From the NCBI GenBank assembly GCA_022545875.1, contig JAKEIF010000284.1, positions 1-8,289 on the forward strand: a DNA stretch of 8,289 nucleotides, given 5' to 3'. Every line of letters starts with the position of its first letter. Position 1 is the stretch's first letter. The notes beneath the pieces were generated by a model. It saw nothing but the letters and a program-made list of their open reading frames with translations. It was not told the DNA's origin and did no database searches. Positions 4,881 through 8,289 of this stretch are shown here, one piece after another. A program made the translations under genes and the position numbers. This DNA is from Nitrososphaera sp. GTDB lineage: Archaea > Thermoproteota > Nitrososphaeria > Nitrososphaerales > Nitrososphaeraceae.

Positions 4881-5396
4881 TTGACACGGATAGGCGATGC
4901 TTACAGGTGGTTCCACGGGAGGATCGCAGAGCGGCCCACCAATTTCAGCTGGGTCGTGGACGGCAAACTGGCTGGGTGCGGACTTCCTTTCTCGGAAGAC
5001 GAATTTGAGTGGCTTGTGCAGCGCGGGATCAAATCCATCGTAACCGTCAGGGAAGTCCCGCTACCTTCGAAATGGTTCGATGGCAGTGATGTCTCGTACT
5101 TGCATCTCAATGTTGAGGATTTTGGCGCCCCTTCAATTGAGGAATTGGATGCCAGTGTAAAATTCATTGAAGAGCAGATCGAAAGCGGAAGGCCCACCAT
5201 GGTTCACTGCGCTGCAGGAAAGGGAAGAACCGGCACAGTGCTTGCAGCGTACCTTGTCAAGAACGAGAATCTTACCGCGGAGAAGGCCATTGAGAAACTT
5301 AGGTCCATCAGACCGGGGTCAGTTCAGTCAGTGGTCCAAGAGACCGCAGTATCAATGTACGAAAAATACCTAAAGAGTAAGGGAAAAACACGATGA
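4881..5396 (+). CDS. Dual-specificity/tyrosine protein phosphatase
   Basis: This 171-aa cysteine-based phosphatase removes phosphate through a thiol-phosphate intermediate. The P-loop H-C-x5-R is HCAAGKGRTG (residues 109-118), with nucleophile Cys110 and phosphate-binding Arg116. The likely general acid is Asp80 in NVEDFGAPS. A C-terminal RPGSVQSVVQE segment (134-144) corresponds to the substrate-positioning loop seen in archaeal and plant-type DSPs. Length is typical for a stand-alone single-domain enzyme. The start is TTG 4881: the frame is clearly coding from PTNFSWVVDGKLAGCG (19-34) on, and no ATG precedes it in frame. An eight-codon frame starting at ATG 4858 ends in a TGA that overlaps this TTG. 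The gene is monocistronic and convergent with the small gene at 5444. The substrate, whether phosphoprotein, nucleotide or phosphoinositide-like, cannot be told from sequence. Confidence 0.9.
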   Translation: MTRIGDAYRWFHGRIAERPTNFSWVVDGKLAGCGLPFSEDEFEWLVQRGIKSIVTVREVPLPSKWFDGSDVSYLHLNVEDFGAPSIEELDASVKFIEEQIESGRPTMVHCAAGKGRTGTVLAAYLVKNENLTAEKAIEKLRSIRPGSVQSVVQETAVSMYEKYLKSKGKTR

Positions 5397-5443
5397 ACCG
5401 CTGTTTTACACTGAAATGATTAGCTGATATCCAACGCCTGGTG

Positions 5444-5590
5444 CTATTCCGGCACCGAGTCGACTACAAGCTGACCATCCTGGATCTTTACGAATAGGTA
5501 TCTGTTGTCCTTGAAGATCAGTGTGATTTCGTTCTTGGTTTCCTCCACGTCAAGCAGTTCTTGTCCTTTGATGCCATCAAACTTGGCCAT
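5444..5590 (-). CDS. Hypothetical protein, 48 aa
   Basis: This is a very small acidic protein that I do not recognise. It reads MAKFDGIKGQELLDVEE and then two strand-like stretches, EITLIFKDNRYLFVKI (21-36) and GQLVVDSVPE (39-48), suggesting a compact beta hairpin fold. The frame stays open upstream to an ATG at 5704, but that extension is Pro/Gly-rich and lies antiparallel-frame inside the preceding gene, so it is probably not translated. ATG 5590 is chosen because a TATA-like CTAAATATC sits about 28 bases upstream, giving a leaderless start. The gene lies 41 bases downstream of the 127-aa gene on the same strand. Confidence 0.6.
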   Translation of the reverse strand: MAKFDGIKGQELLDVEETKNEITLIFKDNRYLFVKIQDGQLVVDSVPE

Positions 5591-5613
5591 TTCATATCTA
5601 GTGAAAAACCAGA

Positions 5614-5622
5614 GATATTTAG
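5614..5622 (-). promoter_or_regulatory. TATA-like box for the 48-aa gene
   Basis: On the minus strand CTAAATATC is centred about 28 bases upstream of ATG 5590, in the short gap after the 127-aa gene. It supports an independent leaderless transcript and fixes the short start. Confidence 0.5.
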
Positions 5623-5631
5623 AGTGCGCGG

Positions 5632-6015
5632 TTAGTCCGTCAATTCCTGGTCCAGGCTGTCCAGGCAAAGGGCAAGGAGTTCGTTGCTTCGCTCCATTAT
5701 CCACTCGGGAAACTGCTCAAACGTGAACACATATTGCTGCTGAAAGTTTGGAGGGATAAACCCGCCGTGAGTAATGACCTGAACAACTACATACTGCTCG
5801 TTGACCGTAGCGATCTCTTCCTCGGCAGAGTGGTCAATTTCCTCGATGGTATGCCTGTAAAGTACCACGGGTCTGCCTGACCTGCTAGCCATTATTGAGG
5901 CCTTTCGCAGTCGTTCCCTCAATCTTCCTCGAACCCAGCTATCAAGGGTTACCTGCTCATTGGTCAATCGCAGAGTATTCTCAAGAACTCTGTATTTAGA
6001 ATAGTATGGCAACAT
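5632..6015 (-). CDS. Hypothetical protein, 127 aa
   Basis: I do not recognise this soluble protein. Residues 20-45 are strongly basic and helical (SWVRGRLRERLRKAS). A beta-rich part follows (RPVVLYRHTIEE, 48-59; EQYVVVQVITHGGFIPP, 73-89; QQYVFTFEQFPEW, 92-104), and it ends in an acidic helix containing Leu-rich ELLALCLDSLDQEL. There is one Cys (117), so no metal site is evident. The start is ATG 6015. The frame is open upstream to a TAG but has no other start codon, and no strong TATA or Shine-Dalgarno sequence is visible. The 48-aa gene follows 41 bases downstream with its own likely promoter. Coherent amino-acid composition over 127 residues supports a real gene. Confidence 0.65.
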   Translation of the reverse strand: MLPYYSKYRVLENTLRLTNEQVTLDSWVRGRLRERLRKASIMASRSGRPVVLYRHTIEEIDHSAEEEIATVNEQYVVVQVITHGGFIPPNFQQQYVFTFEQFPEWIMERSNELLALCLDSLDQELTD

Positions 6016-6208
6016 TTGTTGACTCGTAAAACGAAATTCCTTACTTGTCAGTAGGTTGCAGATTGTTGCGTGTCTTCTCCCCTACGCAGGAAAATGAAGA
6101 AGAGCCATATTATATTATGGCAGCAAAAATTCATACCTATTAGTAAAAGAATATCATCTTTATGCGTGTCTCCGCTGCAGTCTGAATCCTGCGTAACGGG
6201 CAGGCGTC

Positions 6209-6214
6209 TTTATA
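6209..6214 (+). promoter_or_regulatory. TATA box for the 58-aa gene
   Basis: TTTATA is centred about 25 bases upstream of ATG 6236, which is consistent with a leaderless transcript. It is one of the clearest box-to-start pairs in the window. Confidence 0.55.
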
Positions 6215-6235
6215 GTTTGTATTCCAGAGTAGGGC

Positions 6236-6412
6236 ATGGCATCAAACATCGACAAGGTCGAAGAAAAGGTCGAGGACGATCTAGACGAATCAATAAAGAC
6301 TAGCAAGAGTCGCAAAGAATTTGAAAGAAAGATGGATACACGCGACGTGAGCTACAAGATAAAAGATGAAACTAAAGAAGGAGAACGAAAACCGTACCAG
6401 ACAAATCAGTGA
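6236..6412 (+). CDS. Small highly charged hypothetical protein, 58 aa
   Basis: This gene encodes 58 residues, of which nearly half are Lys, Arg, Asp or Glu. The N-terminal half (NIDKVEEKVEDDLDE, residues 4-18) looks like a helix with heptad-like spacing. A basic patch follows (KSRKEFERK, 24-32), and the tail reads KDETKEGERKPYQTNQ (43-58). There is no Cys, Trp or membrane segment. It is probably cytosolic and partly disordered, possibly a nucleic-acid- or protein-associated small protein, but I do not recognise it. ATG 6236 is supported by a TATA box about 25 bases upstream and a GGG just before it. It is convergent with the isoleucyl-tRNA synthetase gene, with 56 bases between the stops. A longer Arg-rich frame overlapping it (6070-6303) looks non-coding. 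Confidence 0.65.
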   Translation: MASNIDKVEEKVEDDLDESIKTSKSRKEFERKMDTRDVSYKIKDETKEGERKPYQTNQ

Positions 6413-6426
6413 GCAAGAATTCGTCA

Positions 6427-6448
6427 CGTCATGAAAACTCTGATGACG
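6427..6448. repeat. Inverted repeat between convergent genes
   Basis: CGTCAT at 6427-6432 and ATGACG at 6443-6448 form a perfect six-base stem with a ten-base loop. It lies between the stops of the 58-aa gene and IleRS and could act as an RNA 3'-end hairpin on either strand. Confidence 0.4.
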
Positions 6449-6454
6449 CTGGCC

Positions 6455-6460
6455 AAAAAA
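6455..6460 (-). terminator. Oligo-T tract downstream of IleRS
   Basis: On the minus strand a T6 run occurs about nine bases after the IleRS stop codon. Short T-tracts are the usual archaeal transcription terminators, and the nearby inverted repeat could add to it. Confidence 0.45.
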
Positions 6461-6468
6461 GTTTCGGG

Positions 6469-8289
6469 CTATTCGACGGAAATAAAGAATTCTCTTCCGT
6501 CTATTTCGATCGCCTTGTAGCTGGCGCCGGCTTGCTCTCTTGTTAGCGAAGCATTCCTTACACGGACCAGATACGTAAGTTTGTCTTTCATGGCAGATAA
6601 TGCCGATATCTCTTCATCGTCTAATCCTGCGACAAACGCAGTTCCAATGATCTCAGTCGGGTTATATTGCCGCTCTTTGCGTAACTGCTGCAGATGTCGT
6701 GCGAGGTCTCGCAAAAGTCCCCGGTGAGTAAGCTCCTTGTCGCGTGCTGTAGAAATAAAGACGACAAGGTCTGCCCTTTCCGAGGAAGAATATCCAGCTG
6801 ATGCCTTGTACAAAATTTCCACGTCTGACGGCAAGAGATCAACTGATCTGTCTTCGTATTCTAACCTATAGTTTCCGGACCTGAGCGAATCCAATAGCTC
6901 AGACTTGTTTACGCTTTCAAATGCTGAGGCGACCTTGGCAATGTCGGCTTTTACTCGTGGCGCGACATTCTTTCTTACCAGAGAGACGCTGACATCTATG
7001 GGCAACTTGTTTTCCAGGAGGCTTGTTACCCTTGCCAGCTGCGAGCCAGTGGCAATCTTGATGACTCTGTACTTTTCTGTGTTAAGTTGACCCTCAAGCG
7101 CCTGCGAAATTCCAGGCGTTTCCAAGCTGACCGCATCGGGCAAGCACAATAGTGCTTCACGGATGGGCCAGCGCCTCTTAAGGCCAGCCAGATTCCTCGC
7201 GGCGTTAGCCAGAGATACGATCTCTTTCATGGTGTCAAACGCGCTTTCAAGCACTTTATCTCGGAGTTGGTCTTTTGCGGCCGGCCACGCCTCCAAGAGC
7301 ACGCTCTTTTTGCCTCCAAAGCAGGTCAGATACAAGTAGTCGGTTATGAACGGTGAGAGGGGATGCAGCATAATATCTATCTGTGAGAGAGCCTGGGCCA
7401 GCACCGCATAGACTGCCAGCCTTTTATCCAAATTCTCTTGGCTGTCGTCCCATATTATGTTCCGGGTAAGCGGGACGTACGTCTGGCTGAGATGGTTGAT
7501 TATGAACTCGTCAATTGCCTTGGCACCTTCATGAAAGCGGCATCGGTCAAATGAATCTGTCACGCTCTCCACAAGCCCCTGCAGCTTTGACTGAAGCCAC
7601 CTGTCAGACACGCCCAGAGCGTGATTCTCCGTGGCCCACTCCAAGGTATGCTTGGCAGAGTCAAACTTGTCAAACTGGCTGTTCTGCTTGAAATAGACGT
7701 GCAAATTATGTAGCGTGCTTAGGATCTGATACGTCCTTGTCTTCATTTCCTCAATGCTGAAATTGACCGACTCTATCGGGGAAGACTTCCACATGAAGTA
7801 GAGCCTAATAAGGTCAACAGGATTTTCAGTCAATAGTTTGCGCGCATCTAACACGTTTCCCAAGCTCTTGCTCATCTTGTTGCCTTTTTCATCCAGGACG
7901 TGGCCTTGGAATAGAAATGAACGAAACGGCGCTATGCCTGCCTGGTTCATTATCACACTTTCCATAAGAAGAGTATAGGCCCAGCCTCGTGTCTGGTCAA
8001 TTCCTTCAGTTAGAAAGGTCGCGGGTATCAGGTCGCTGTATTCCTGATCCGTAAGCGATGCGTATGGGGCGGCGCCGCTATTGTGCCAAGTATCCAGCAC
8101 GAATGACTCCCTTTGCATCAGGGCGCCGCATTTTTCGCAGTTTATCTTTACACGGTCTATCCACGGACGGTGGAGTTCAAAGTCTGGGCCGTCGGGAAGT
8201 TCGGCTGCTTTGTTCACGATCTCACTCCTTGAGAAGAGCGGATCCTTGTGGCCACATTTGGCGCAGGACCAGATTGGCAACGGTGTTCC
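6469..8289 (-). CDS. ileS: Isoleucyl-tRNA synthetase (partial, N-terminus beyond right edge)
   Basis: The C-terminal 606 residues of this class Ia enzyme are present. It charges tRNA-Ile with isoleucine in the cytoplasm. From the window edge the protein reads GTPLPIW, the conserved segment leading into a Cys4 zinc site (CAKC just after it and CEKC about 40 residues later). Then come DTWHNSG, EGIDQTRGW (adenylate-site helix region), GHVLDEKGNKMSKSLGN with the KMSKS loop at 7864-7878, and FMWKSSP at the start of the helical anticodon-binding domain. RNLAGLKRRWPIRE (around 7160-7203) is another family hallmark. A C-terminal domain of about 240 residues completes the protein. The HIGH motif and editing domain lie outside the window. 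The frame is open to the edge, so the TTG at 8280 is internal. It is convergent with the 58-aa gene. Confidence 0.97.
   Translation of the reverse strand, partial: GTPLPIWSCAKCGHKDPLFSRSEIVNKAAELPDGPDFELHRPWIDRVKINCEKCGALMQRESFVLDTWHNSGAAPYASLTDQEYSDLIPATFLTEGIDQTRGWAYTLLMESVIMNQAGIAPFRSFLFQGHVLDEKGNKMSKSLGNVLDARKLLTENPVDLIRLYFMWKSSPIESVNFSIEEMKTRTYQILSTLHNLHVYFKQNSQFDKFDSAKHTLEWATENHALGVSDRWLQSKLQGLVESVTDSFDRCRFHEGAKAIDEFIINHLSQTYVPLTRNIIWDDSQENLDKRLAVYAVLAQALSQIDIMLHPLSPFITDYLYLTCFGGKKSVLLEAWPAAKDQLRDKVLESAFDTMKEIVSLANAARNLAGLKRRWPIREALLCLPDAVSLETPGISQALEGQLNTEKYRVIKIATGSQLARVTSLLENKLPIDVSVSLVRKNVAPRVKADIAKVASAFESVNKSELLDSLRSGNYRLEYEDRSVDLLPSDVEILYKASAGYSSSERADLVVFISTARDKELTHRGLLRDLARHLQQLRKERQYNPTEIIGTAFVAGLDDEEISALSAMKDKLTYLVRVRNASLTREQAGASYKAIEIDGREFFISVE

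Noticed and set aside
5591..5704. N-terminal extension of the 48-aa gene to ATG 5704
   Set aside because: It is Pro/Gly-rich and overlaps the end of the 127-aa gene, and the TATA-like box favours ATG 5590.
6070..6303. Plus-strand 77-codon frame
   Set aside because: Its C-terminal part is an Arg/Gly-rich shadow of the 58-aa gene in another frame.
1..8289. CRISPR arrays, insertion sequences, rRNA or tRNA genes
   Set aside because: No regularly spaced repeats, transposase motifs, terminal inverted repeats or structural RNA signatures were seen.

Overview
The window looks like chromosomal DNA of an ammonia-oxidising archaeon of the Nitrososphaera type (Thaumarchaeota/Nitrososphaerota). This is inferred from an archaeal translation initiation factor 1A, an archaeal-style isoleucyl-tRNA synthetase, several TATA-like boxes placed about 25 bp upstream of start codons (the leaderless arrangement), and many very small zinc-binding proteins. 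I could not run a search, so the lineage is an inference.

Layout, left to right. (1) Positions 1-1439, minus strand: an alpha/beta hydrolase of the dienelactone hydrolase type, followed by and probably overlapping an erythromycin-esterase-family gene that runs off the left edge. They form a two-gene unit. (2) Positions 1754-2193, plus strand: two tiny C2H2 zinc-finger proteins in tandem with identical Cys/His spacing; the second is only 54 codons. (3) Positions 2394-3120: a two-helix membrane protein of the DUF6766 type (plus) meeting, tail to tail, an unknown 104-aa frame (minus) with a good Shine-Dalgarno sequence. (4) Positions 3298-4483: a small protein with two zinc modules (minus), a CxxC...CxxC zinc-ribbon-like protein (minus), translation initiation factor aIF1A (minus), and a divergent plus-strand relative of the CxxC...CxxC protein. 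(5) Positions 4484-4880: nearly 400 bases without a convincing gene. (6) Positions 4881-5396, plus strand: a dual-specificity/tyrosine phosphatase starting with TTG. (7) Positions 5444-6015, minus strand: two small unknown proteins. (8) Positions 6236-6412, plus strand: a 58-aa charged protein with a leaderless-type promoter. (9) Positions 6469-8289, minus strand: the C-terminal 606 residues of isoleucyl-tRNA synthetase, cut by the right edge.

Functionally the window mixes core translation genes (aIF1A, IleRS) with accessory genes: a hydrolase/esterase pair, a phosphatase, and a swarm of five small zinc proteins between 1754 and 4483. Several real genes are short (46-58 aa) and easily missed. 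The most interesting points are the zinc-protein cluster, the related ribbon pair flanking aIF1A, and the 5' end of aIF1A, where a family-like N-terminal extension is encoded but no ordinary start codon precedes it.
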